DNA of 8,750 bases from an uncultured Anaerococcus sp. (GTDB taxonomy: Bacteria > Bacillota_A > Clostridia > Tissierellales > Peptoniphilaceae), in contig CABTWT010000045.1 of the NCBI GenBank assembly GCA_902488555.1, positions 1-8,750 on the forward strand. Reading direction: 5' to 3'. The position numbers and the translations under genes are program-made. This document shows, piece by piece, positions 1 through 6,075 of the stretch. Every line of letters starts with the position of its first letter. Within the stretch, counting starts at the first letter, position 1. The notes beneath the pieces are model-generated. The model saw only the letters and a list, made by a program, of their open reading frames with translations, did no database searches and was not told the DNA's origin.

Positions 1-326
1 TAAACTCAATGTTTACTCCACTTGACCAATATAGAAAACAAGAATTTGCAGAAAATCACCAGACAGTCTACTTGGCAACTCTAAATGAACTTAGAGAATA
101 TAAGATTTTCTCAGCCTATGGTATACCAGCTGACTACCAATATAGGACCCTATACTTTACAAATAGGGACGATGTAGTGCCTTTCTTTAACCAACTAAGA
201 AGCAATTCAGAAGTCTTGCTTGATAGCCCAACTTTCAAGGAAGACGACCAAATCATCACCCTATCAACCTGCCAATACGACTACGAAGACCAAAGACTTG
301 CAATACACGCAGTTAGAGTTAGATAG
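1..326 (+). CDS. Class B sortase, C-terminal part (5' end outside window)
   Basis: Sortases are membrane-anchored cysteine transpeptidases that join surface proteins to the cell wall. The reading frame is open from base 3 and runs off the left edge, so the ATG at 9 is probably internal: the residues N-S-M-F-x-x-L match the segment after the catalytic histidine in class B sortases. The diagnostic end of the family is present. There is a TLSTC motif with the catalytic cysteine encoded at 270-272, followed nine residues later by the arginine (294-296) of an RLAIHAVRVR strand that completes the active site. About 108 residues are visible, roughly the last half of a typical class B enzyme. The catalytic histidine, the membrane anchor and the true start lie upstream. 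The stop codon directly abuts the next gene. No sorting substrate is visible in this window, so its target is unknown. The family call is firm; the gene boundary is not visible. Confidence 0.88.
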   Translation, partial: NSMFTPLDQYRKQEFAENHQTVYLATLNELREYKIFSAYGIPADYQYRTLYFTNRDDVVPFFNQLRSNSEVLLDSPTFKEDDQIITLSTCQYDYEDQRLAIHAVRVR

Positions 327-1229
327 ATGTATTATAAAACAAAAGATAAAAGAAAACTTGATATAATAGAAAGCCCTGAAGGACTGATCCTTAGGGAAGA
401 TTCCTTCAACCCAACCCATATATTCGAATGCGGCCAAGCCTTCAACTTCCACAAGGAGGAAGATGGATCTTACACAGCAGTGTTTTTAAATATGATAATA
501 AATCTTCGGGAAAAAGAAGATTATGTCCTCATAAGAAATGTATCCTTAGATGATTTCTACGAATACTTTTACGATTACTTTGACTTGGGGACTAACTATG
601 GGAATATCAAAGAAAAACTTTCTACAGATGAAAACCTAAAAGTCGCAAGTGATTATGGCTATGGGATAAGAATCCTAAACCAGGAGATGTTTGAAACGGT
701 AATATCTTTTATCATCTCTGCCAACAATGGCATAACAAGGATAAAAAAGGCTGTAAGAATCATAAGTGAACGCTATGGGACCTATATAGGAGAATATATG
801 GGCAGAAGCTACTACTCTTTCCCAAGGCCAGAGGTCCTAGCAGAAGTGGATCCAGGAGATTTGAGGGAATACGCCAGGGTAGGCTTCAGGGATGTAAGAA
901 TTGTAAAGGCAAGCCAGATGATAAGAGATGGCTTCCTAGACTTTGCTCGCGATATGAATCTTGACAGCTTAGATTTAAAAGAAAAATTAATGGAAATGCC
1001 AGGCATTGGACCAAAAGTAGCTGACTGCATCTTGCTATTTGCTTTTCATCGCAGGGAGACTTTCCCAGTAGATGTATGGATCAAGAGAGTTATGGAAACC
1101 CTATTTATTGGCCATGAAGTGCCAAAAAAATTGGTCGATAACTATGCTAGAGATATTTTTGGCGAAAATGCTGGCTATGCCCAACAATACCTATTCTATT
1201 ACGGTAGGGAAGAAAAAATAGGAAAATAA
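327..1229 (+). CDS. ogg: OGG1-type 8-oxoguanine DNA glycosylase/AP lyase
   Basis: This cytoplasmic base-excision repair enzyme is predicted to remove oxidised guanine (8-oxoG) from DNA and nick the abasic site. The 300-residue protein has an OGG-type N-terminal domain (about residues 10-105, with the FECGQAFNF motif at 33-41). An HhH-GPD domain follows, with an SANNGITRI segment (around 131-139) closely resembling SSNNNIARI of human OGG1. The helix-hairpin-helix MPGIGPKVADC spans 224-234. Lys230 aligns with the Schiff-base lysine (human K249), and Asp249 in FPVDVW aligns with the catalytic aspartate (human D268). Both catalytic residues are intact, so a bifunctional enzyme is expected. I see no cysteine cluster for an iron-sulfur site, unlike endonuclease III. 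The ATG immediately follows the sortase stop, and no strong Shine-Dalgarno sequence precedes it, so translation may be coupled. A terminator follows. Many databases would call this simply a DNA-3-methyladenine glycosylase 2 or OGG_N family protein. Confidence 0.93.
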   Translation: MYYKTKDKRKLDIIESPEGLILREDSFNPTHIFECGQAFNFHKEEDGSYTAVFLNMIINLREKEDYVLIRNVSLDDFYEYFYDYFDLGTNYGNIKEKLSTDENLKVASDYGYGIRILNQEMFETVISFIISANNGITRIKKAVRIISERYGTYIGEYMGRSYYSFPRPEVLAEVDPGDLREYARVGFRDVRIVKASQMIRDGFLDFARDMNLDSLDLKEKLMEMPGIGPKVADCILLFAFHRRETFPVDVWIKRVMETLFIGHEVPKKLVDNYARDIFGENAGYAQQYLFYYGREEKIGK

Positions 1230-1232
1230 TTT

Positions 1233-1257
1233 GACTGGAATGCTCCAGTCTTTTTCT
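1233..1257 (+). terminator. Intrinsic terminator after the glycosylase gene
   Basis: A perfect 7-bp stem, GACTGGA (1233-1239) with TCCAGTC (1244-1250), closes a 4-base loop and is followed at once by TTTTTCTTT. It starts 4 bases after the glycosylase stop and separates the sortase/glycosylase unit from the downstream lipoprotein operon. Confidence 0.9.
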
Positions 1258-1284
1258 TTGCCCAAATGTTAAATCTATGTAAAG

Positions 1285-1315
1285 TCGATTAAATAAAGGC
1301 CTTTAATGGTATAAT
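1285..1315 (+). promoter_or_regulatory. Extended -10 promoter for the VWA lipoprotein operon
   Basis: A perfect TATAAT (1310-1315) is preceded by TGG (1307-1309), giving a consensus extended -10 element. The -35 region is poor: TCGATT at 1285-1290 matches 3 of 6 with a 19-base spacer. That is typical of promoters that rely on the extended -10. It lies just downstream of the previous terminator and 28 bases before the ATG at 1344, leaving room for a short leader with an AGGAG ribosome binding site at 1333-1337. Confidence 0.75.
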
Positions 1316-1343
1316 TATAGTAGAAATACATAAGGAGAAAGCC

Positions 1344-2954
1344 ATGAAAAAAATATTATCAATTCTCTTATCACTAATTTTACTAGTATCTTGTTCTTCG
1401 ACTCCAGAACAAAAGAATTCTAGTTCTCATTTTCAAACTTCCCAAGGCTCTGGGGAGACTCTAAAGATTGTGGCAGGTTCTGAAAACAAGGAACTTGAGC
1501 CAATAATTGAAGAATATGCCAAGGCAAATAAGCAAAACATAGAAATAGATTATTTGGGGTCATTGGATATCATGAGATTATTAAGCGATCCTGACATAGC
1601 TTATGATGCAGTTTGGCCAGCATCATCAATTTGGCTAAATATGGGAGATAGTAACCACATCCTAAAATACCAAGAAACTACCTCCCAAAGCCCGGTTGTT
1701 TTTGGCATAAAGAAGTCCTTGGCAGAAGACCTTGGCTTTATAGGCAAGGATGTGACTGTCAAAGAAATAATAGATGCCATAAATTCAGGTAAACTAAAAT
1801 TCACCATGACATCAGCCACCCAGTCAAACTCTGGCGCATCTGCATATCTAGGATTTCTAAACGCCCTAGCGGCCGACAAAAACGGTCTTACGACAGAGGA
1901 CTTGGCAAATGAAGATTTGCAAAATGAAATCACCTCTCTACTTGCAGGAGTAGAAAGGTCCTCTGGTTCGTCAAACTGGCTAACAGAACTTTTTTTATCA
2001 GGCGATTACGATGCTATGGTAAACTATGAGCAGCTAGTAATTGCGACCAACAAGGCCTTGGAAGAAGAGGGTAAAGAGCCGCTATACCTGGTTTATCCAG
2101 TAGATGGCCTATCTATATCAGATTCGCCACTTGCCTATGTGGACAAAAATGATAGCAAAAAAGAAGAAGCCTTCAAGAAGTTTCAAGAATATCTCCTATC
2201 CGATGAGGCTCAAAGTCAGATTGAAAAAACTGGCAAGAGATCTGCTTATGGTACAGTTCGTGAAGAAAACAGGGATATCTATAAAAAGGATTGGGGCATA
2301 GACTTGGATAAAACCATAAGTCCGATTAGATTTCCAAAGGCAGAAGTAATCATGGAAGCTCTCAATATGTACCAAAGCGAGTTCAAAAAACCAGCCTTTA
2401 CCATCTATGTCCTAGATTATTCTGGATCTATGGGAGGAAATGGCGGCTATGAACAAATGAATGAGGCATTAGAACAAGTTTTAGTACCAGAAAATGCCAA
2501 GACCAACCTACTTTTAGGCACCAGCAAAGACATGACATATATACTGCCTTTCTCAGATATGGTTCTAGGAGAATTGATGGCTAGTGGAAATGGACAAGAA
2601 CTTGATAGCCTATACCAGGAATTATCAGAAAATTACAGGCCAGATACGGCAACCTTTATGTACGAAGCTATTGACGAGGCTATATCCATACTAAAAACTA
2701 ACGAGGATAAGCTAAAGGACTATAGTCCAGCCATAGTTGTCCTAAGCGATGGCATGGCAAATGGTCCTATGGACTTTGACCAGCTCAATGAATCTTACCA
2801 AAGCCTGGGCTACGATGTGCCAATATTTAGCATCCTCTTTGGAGATGCCAGGAAAGAGGACCTAGAAGAGATTGCAACAATGTCAAAGGCTCGTGTATTT
2901 GATGGTAGAAGCGATATGATAAAGGCCTTCCAAAATGTAAAAGGATACAATTAA
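1344..2954 (+). CDS. Lipoprotein with substrate-binding domain fused to VWA domain
   Basis: This 536-residue exported lipoprotein starts with a short hydrophobic signal peptide ending in a lipobox (L14-V-S-C17), so Cys17 should be lipidated and the protein displayed outside the membrane. Residues of about 40-325 resemble periplasmic/extracellular solute-binding proteins of the SBP_bac_11 type, with W91-P92 and a ligand-loop-like SNSG at 161-164. Residues of about 350-530 form a von Willebrand factor A domain. Its MIDAS metal-site motif DYSGS is at 358-362, a candidate MIDAS threonine is in PDTAT (T435 or T437), and the third-loop aspartate D469 is in LSDG, so divalent-metal-dependent binding should be intact. 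The start is supported by AGGAG at 1333-1337. The stop overlaps the next start by one base (TAATG), implying coupling with the XpaC gene. The ligand is not identifiable. Database entries of the type 'substrate-binding and VWA domain-containing protein' are the closest description I know. Confidence 0.9.
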   Translation: MKKILSILLSLILLVSCSSTPEQKNSSSHFQTSQGSGETLKIVAGSENKELEPIIEEYAKANKQNIEIDYLGSLDIMRLLSDPDIAYDAVWPASSIWLNMGDSNHILKYQETTSQSPVVFGIKKSLAEDLGFIGKDVTVKEIIDAINSGKLKFTMTSATQSNSGASAYLGFLNALAADKNGLTTEDLANEDLQNEITSLLAGVERSSGSSNWLTELFLSGDYDAMVNYEQLVIATNKALEEEGKEPLYLVYPVDGLSISDSPLAYVDKNDSKKEEAFKKFQEYLLSDEAQSQIEKTGKRSAYGTVREENRDIYKKDWGIDLDKTISPIRFPKAEVIMEALNMYQSEFKKPAFTIYVLDYSGSMGGNGGYEQMNEALEQVLVPENAKTNLLLGTSKDMTYILPFSDMVLGELMASGNGQELDSLYQELSENYRPDTATFMYEAIDEAISILKTNEDKLKDYSPAIVVLSDGMANGPMDFDQLNESYQSLGYDVPIFSILFGDARKEDLEEIATMSKARVFDGRSDMIKAFQNVKGYN

Positions 2955-3565
2955 TGAAGGAATCTCTTAGAAATTTTAAGGCACTTTTGGTCTCTTTACT
3001 GACTTTTTTTGCCCTGCTACTTGGTTTTAAATGGCACTTTATAGTGGCAGCCATACTTTCTGTAGGTGTCTATGTTGGAGTCTATCTAATCAGCAAACCA
3101 AAGATAATGATAGGCAACACAGATATAGAAGCCCTAGAAAATGCCCAAGAGATCAATCAAATATTTAATGATTTTGAAGATGATATAGGAAATTTAAAGG
3201 CCTTAAAGTCAAATATCAATGATAAAGAAATCTATGGCAAAATTGAAAAACTTATCAAAACTTGCCTAGACATAAGATTTTACTTAGAGAAAAATCCAAG
3301 GGAAATATCTAGATCCAGATATTTCTTGGACTATTATGTGAAAACTGCAAGTGAAATTGTCAAAAACTACAGCGATTTGGAAAAATCCAACGTGAGTTTG
3401 GATAAGTTTGATGAGATCAAAGATAAGTCCAATCAGTCACTAGATTTATTAAATGAAATTTTTGCTAAACAACGTGATTCCTACCATAAAGATAAGATTA
3501 ACCAACTTGAGGTGGAGACAGACCTACTTGAGCAAACTATTAAGCTTGGAGGAGAGATAAAATGA
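2954..3565 (+). CDS. xpaC: XpaC-family membrane protein
   Basis: This 203-residue protein has two adjacent N-terminal hydrophobic helices (about residues 10-25 and 29-46). A highly charged, probably helical and coiled-coil region (about 55-200) follows and should face the cytoplasm. This architecture and the spacing next to a TelA-type gene match the XpaC family (named '5-bromo-4-chloroindolyl phosphate hydrolysis protein' after a Bacillus subtilis phenotype). No catalytic motif is visible, and a hydrolase role should not be assumed. In B. subtilis xpaC sits directly upstream of the TelA homologue yaaN; here one gene intervenes. Translation probably reinitiates from the overlapping upstream stop, helped by an AAAGGA sequence about 8 bases before the ATG. 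The gene ends in an ATGA overlap with the next gene. The family call rests on architecture and context as well as sequence, so I am fairly but not completely sure. Confidence 0.82.
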   Translation: MKESLRNFKALLVSLLTFFALLLGFKWHFIVAAILSVGVYVGVYLISKPKIMIGNTDIEALENAQEINQIFNDFEDDIGNLKALKSNINDKEIYGKIEKLIKTCLDIRFYLEKNPREISRSRYFLDYYVKTASEIVKNYSDLEKSNVSLDKFDEIKDKSNQSLDLLNEIFAKQRDSYHKDKINQLEVETDLLEQTIKLGGEIK

Positions 3566-4620
3566 AAGAGAAAAAATGGGGATTTTTGGTCCTACTTTTA
3601 GTCATAGCCCTAGCTGGTGGCTATATGTACTGGACTAAGCAGACTCCAGAAAAGGTGGAAATATCTGGTTTTATTGGAGGTGAGAAGATTCCCCTTGTAG
3701 AAAACCAAAATTTTAAGGACAAGGTCAAGAAATCCTACGGCTTATCCATGGACTATCGCAAGGACGGCTCCCTTGCCATGGCAGAAGCAGACACTGAGGG
3801 CAAGGATTATCTATGGCCATCTAGCCAGCTTGCCCTAGAACTTTTTAGAAAGCATGGTGGCAAGGACTTGCAAAATGAGATTGTTTTTAACACTCCTATA
3901 GTTCTATACTCCAGAAAGCTTGTTGTTGATGCTCTTATCAAAGAAGGAATTGTAAGAGCAGATGAGGGAGTCCACTACATAGATATGGTAAAGCTTGCCA
4001 ATCTAATGGTAGAGGAAAAAACTTGGGATGATATTGGCCTAGGAGAACTCTATGGACCAATACTTGTCGATACAACAGATCCCAACCAATCAAACTCCGG
4101 CAATATGTTCCTAGGTCTTTTGGCCAACGCCCTAAACGGCAATAAGCCAGTTACCATGGCTTCTATTGACAATGTATCTTCTGAGATAGAACGTATATAC
4201 AATCAAATTGGCTATATGCAGACATCATCTATTGATATGTTCAACCAGTTCCTTCGCCAAGGATTGGGATCATTTCCAATTATAGCTGGCTACGAATCCC
4301 AGCTTTTGGAGTTTTCAAAGCAAGAGCCAGAAATGTATGACAAGATAAAAGATGATGTTATAATCCTATATCCAGAACCAACCGTGTGGTCATCCCACGT
4401 ATACATTGCCCTTACAGAAAATGGCAAAGTTGGCCTAAACGCCCTAATGGATAAGGACATCCAAGCCCTAGCATGGAAAGAACACGGCTTTAGAACAATA
4501 GTAGCAGGCACAGAAAATCCAGAAGATTTTCAAGTAAAAGGTATGGCAAATCAAGTAACAAAAATTATGCAAATGCCAAACATAGAAGTAATGCAAGAAC
4601 TAATGGAGATTATAAAATGA
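3562..4620 (+). CDS. Membrane-anchored orphan substrate-binding protein
   Basis: This 352-residue protein has a positively charged start and one hydrophobic helix (about residues 7-23). There is no lipobox cysteine, so it is likely held by an uncleaved signal anchor with its body outside the cell. The rest resembles the solute-binding domain of the lipoprotein encoded at 1344. Shared landmarks are the WPSS segment at 85-88 (WPASS in the paralogue) and a QSNSG...LGLLANAL stretch around 176-190 (SNSG at 177-180) that aligns with QSNSGASAYLGFLNAL. The C-terminal two-lobe pattern is also similar. It lacks the VWA module. A strong GGAGG (3548-3552) precedes the ATG, and the start overlaps the XpaC stop by four bases, so the three genes are one operon. 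No permease or ATPase accompanies it, so a sensory or scaffolding role is as likely as transport. The ligand is unknown. Confidence 0.85.
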   Translation: MKEKKWGFLVLLLVIALAGGYMYWTKQTPEKVEISGFIGGEKIPLVENQNFKDKVKKSYGLSMDYRKDGSLAMAEADTEGKDYLWPSSQLALELFRKHGGKDLQNEIVFNTPIVLYSRKLVVDALIKEGIVRADEGVHYIDMVKLANLMVEEKTWDDIGLGELYGPILVDTTDPNQSNSGNMFLGLLANALNGNKPVTMASIDNVSSEIERIYNQIGYMQTSSIDMFNQFLRQGLGSFPIIAGYESQLLEFSKQEPEMYDKIKDDVIILYPEPTVWSSHVYIALTENGKVGLNALMDKDIQALAWKEHGFRTIVAGTENPEDFQVKGMANQVTKIMQMPNIEVMQELMEIIK

Positions 4621-4663
4621 TAAATAATTTAGCATTTATTATCAATTTTATTAAATAAAAAAA

Positions 4664-4683
4664 GAATTCGCGAAGCGAACTTC
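4664..4683. repeat. Short hairpin at left end of the GC-rich island
   Basis: TTCGC (4667-4671) and GCGAA (4675-4679) pair around a GAA loop. The stem is extended by GAA (4664-4666) with TTC (4681-4683) across a single bulged C. It is not followed by a T tract, so it is not a standard terminator. It marks the left edge of the composition change. Confidence 0.55.
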
Positions 4684-4732
4684 TACTGATCATTGCCCCA
4701 CGCAGTGGCAGAGGGGTGAAATGGGTCGGGGG

Positions 4733-4784
4733 TCCGGGGAAGGGCAAAAGGGGCCTCTGTGCCCATACCGCCCTGCACCCCGGA
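4733..4784 (+). ncRNA. Strong three-tier hairpin, candidate structured RNA element
   Basis: Three nested perfect stems fit one fold. TCCGGGG (4733-4739) pairs with CCCCGGA (4778-4784). AGGGC (4741-4745) pairs with GCCCT (4770-4774). GGGC (4751-4754) pairs with GCCC (4761-4764) around a 6-base loop. Small internal loops separate them. Sixteen mostly G-C pairs in 52 bases make this the most stable structure in the window, and it sits 84 bases before the TelA start. No U-tract follows, so simple termination is unlikely. mRNA processing or stability control, a regulatory leader, or a dispersed repeat are all possible. I do not recognise a named RNA family. Confidence 0.5.
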
Positions 4785-4856
4785 TTAAGCGGATAACATA
4801 AATTATTTAAAAATTTATATCGATTAGAAATAGCTATGAAAATATTAAAAATTTAT

Positions 4857-4862
4857 AAGGAG
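4857..4862 (+). promoter_or_regulatory. Ribosome binding site that fixes the TelA start
   Basis: AAGGAG lies 6 bases before the ATG at 4869. The in-frame ATG at 4836 is followed by AT-rich codons and has no comparable site upstream, so 4869 is the better start. Confidence 0.85.
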
Positions 4863-4868
4863 TACTTT

Positions 4869-6017
4869 ATGGCAGATTATTCTCTAGACAACTTGATGCA
4901 AGATAGTGGCAAAACTACTGATATTATCTTAGACAAAAATGAGCTTGCAGAAGTAACAGAAAAAAGAGTACAGAAGATAAGTCCAGAAGACAGGCAAAAA
5001 ATCGACCAAATCAAAAATCAAATAGACCTTAGAAATTCTAGTCTATCATCTATCTATGGGACCAATGCCCAAAAAGGTATAGCAAAGTTTTCTGATGAAA
5101 TCCTATCTGAAGTAAGGTCCAAAGACACAGGCGAAGTAGGGGATTTGATGCGTGATTTGCTAGTGAAGGTAAATGATGCCGACATTCAAAATTTTGGCGA
5201 GAAATCTTTCCTAGACAAGTTTTTTGGCGGACCAAAAAAACAAGTTGAAAAATACCTGGCAAAATATCAAAATATGGAAACCCAAATTGACAAGATATCT
5301 GCCCAGCTAGAGACAGCTCGTATGAGCCTACTTAAAGACATTGGTGTATTTGATAAGCTCTATGAAGAAAATATAGCATATTTCAAAGACCTAGAAAGAT
5401 ACATCATAGCTGGCGAAGAAGCCATAGAAGAGATGAGAAGTGAGGCCTTACCAAAGCTTTACAAAGAAGCTGAAAATTCTGACGAACCTATGGCCATGCA
5501 AGTAGTGCGTGACTTTGAAGAAAATGTCAACCGTTTTGAAAAACGTATATTTGACCTTAAGACATCCAAGGCTGTTGCCTTGCAAACAGCTCCACAAATA
5601 AAGCTGATCCAAAACAACGACCAGCTATTAGCTGACAAAATCACTGATTCTATCAACAATACTATCCCACTTTGGAAAAGCCAAGTTGTCATAGCCCTAG
5701 GTCTCAACCGCCAACAAGAAATTGTAAAAATGCAAAGGGAAGTGTCAGATACAACCAACGAACTTTTGCGTAGAAACTCTGAAAACTTGAGAAATTCAAC
5801 AGTAGAAATCCAAAAAGAAGCCCAAAGGTCTACCATAGATGTTGAAACCATAAAGGAAGTCAACCAAAATCTTATAGCAACCATAGAAGAATCTATGCAA
5901 ATTCAAGAAGATGCAAAAAATCAAAGAAAAGAAGCAGAAAAAGAACTTGTCATGGTTCAAGAAGAATTACGAGAAGAACTAGCCAAAACTTTAGCTCCTC
6001 AAACTAGGGGAGAATAA
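4869..6017 (+). CDS. telA: TelA-family (toxic anion resistance) protein
   Basis: With the start at 4869 (AAGGAG 6 bases upstream) the protein is 382 residues, a usual TelA length. It has no signal peptide or membrane helix and is highly charged and largely helical, so it should be cytoplasmic or peripheral to the membrane. The family signature is clear: APQIKLIQNN begins at A241, and NTIPLWKSQVVIAL at 264-277 is near-consensus for TelA/YaaN proteins. A long coiled-coil tail (about 325-380) is rich in Glu, Lys and Gln. TelA proteins are linked to resistance to tellurite and to cell-envelope agents in some bacteria, but the biochemical activity is not established, and tellurite resistance here is only a family label. 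Proximity to xpaC repeats the B. subtilis xpaC-yaaN arrangement. It may be transcribed by read-through from the upstream operon across the GC-rich island, as I see no good terminator or promoter between them. Confidence 0.92.
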   Translation: MADYSLDNLMQDSGKTTDIILDKNELAEVTEKRVQKISPEDRQKIDQIKNQIDLRNSSLSSIYGTNAQKGIAKFSDEILSEVRSKDTGEVGDLMRDLLVKVNDADIQNFGEKSFLDKFFGGPKKQVEKYLAKYQNMETQIDKISAQLETARMSLLKDIGVFDKLYEENIAYFKDLERYIIAGEEAIEEMRSEALPKLYKEAENSDEPMAMQVVRDFEENVNRFEKRIFDLKTSKAVALQTAPQIKLIQNNDQLLADKITDSINNTIPLWKSQVVIALGLNRQQEIVKMQREVSDTTNELLRRNSENLRNSTVEIQKEAQRSTIDVETIKEVNQNLIATIEESMQIQEDAKNQRKEAEKELVMVQEELREELAKTLAPQTRGE

Positions 6018-6025
6018 GAAAATGA

Positions 6026-6055
6026 TTGCAATTTAGCCTAGCTTTGTGGTAATAT
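6026..6055 (+). promoter_or_regulatory. Candidate promoter for the exported repeat protein
   Basis: TTGCAA (6026-6031, 4 of 6 to the -35 consensus) and TAATAT (6050-6055, 4 of 6) are 18 bases apart. The -10 is preceded by TGG (6047-6049), again an extended -10 layout like the promoter at 1310. It lies in the 58-base gap between the TelA stop and the ATG at 6076. Read-through from TelA remains possible because no terminator is seen in the gap. Confidence 0.45.
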
Positions 6056-6066
6056 ATAGTCAATAT

Positions 6067-6071
6067 GGAGG
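6067..6071 (+). promoter_or_regulatory. Ribosome binding site that fixes the exported protein start
   Basis: GGAGG lies 4 bases before the ATG at 6076. The in-frame GTG at 6046 overlaps the candidate promoter and would put ten extra residues before an otherwise textbook signal peptide, so 6076 is chosen. Confidence 0.85.
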
Positions 6072-6075
6072 ACTC

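Larger units (their letters stand above)
4621..4868. other. Non-coding gap with a GC-rich structured island
   Basis: This roughly 250-base gap between the substrate-binding protein and TelA genes has three parts: an AT-rich start (4621-4663), a GC-rich island (about 4664-4795), and an AT-rich leader before TelA. I see no credible gene, no U-tract terminator and no convincing promoter in it. Bases 4691-4790 are about 66% GC by hand count, far above the flanking genes. The island contains several hairpins, described separately. Its base composition is unlike its neighbours, which suggests a repeat element or structured RNA rather than simple spacer. Confidence 0.7.

Noticed and set aside
9..326. 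A complete 105-residue gene starting at the ATG at 9
   Set aside because: The frame is open to the window edge and the upstream residues fit an internal sortase motif, so it is the tail of a longer gene.
4619..4660. AT-rich imperfect palindromes after the anchored SBP gene as a terminator
   Set aside because: The stems are short, nearly all A-T, and no GC-rich hairpin with a T tract can be drawn.
4690..4790. A tRNA or rRNA fragment to explain the high GC
   Set aside because: I could not fit a cloverleaf with T-loop and anticodon features, and I recognise no conserved rRNA segment.
4836..4868. Earlier in-frame ATG for the TelA gene adding 11 residues
   Set aside because: It has no ribosome binding site and encodes an AT-rich non-conserved extension; the ATG at 4869 has AAGGAG at ideal spacing.
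5459..5884. Minus-strand open frame of 141 codons inside telA, and other antisense frames within genes
   Set aside because: They mirror strongly coding + strand genes, lack ribosome binding sites and have composition expected of a reverse-complement shadow.
6046..6075. GTG start adding ten residues to the exported protein
   Set aside because: It overlaps the candidate -10 and disrupts a standard signal peptide; the ATG at 6076 has GGAGG just upstream.
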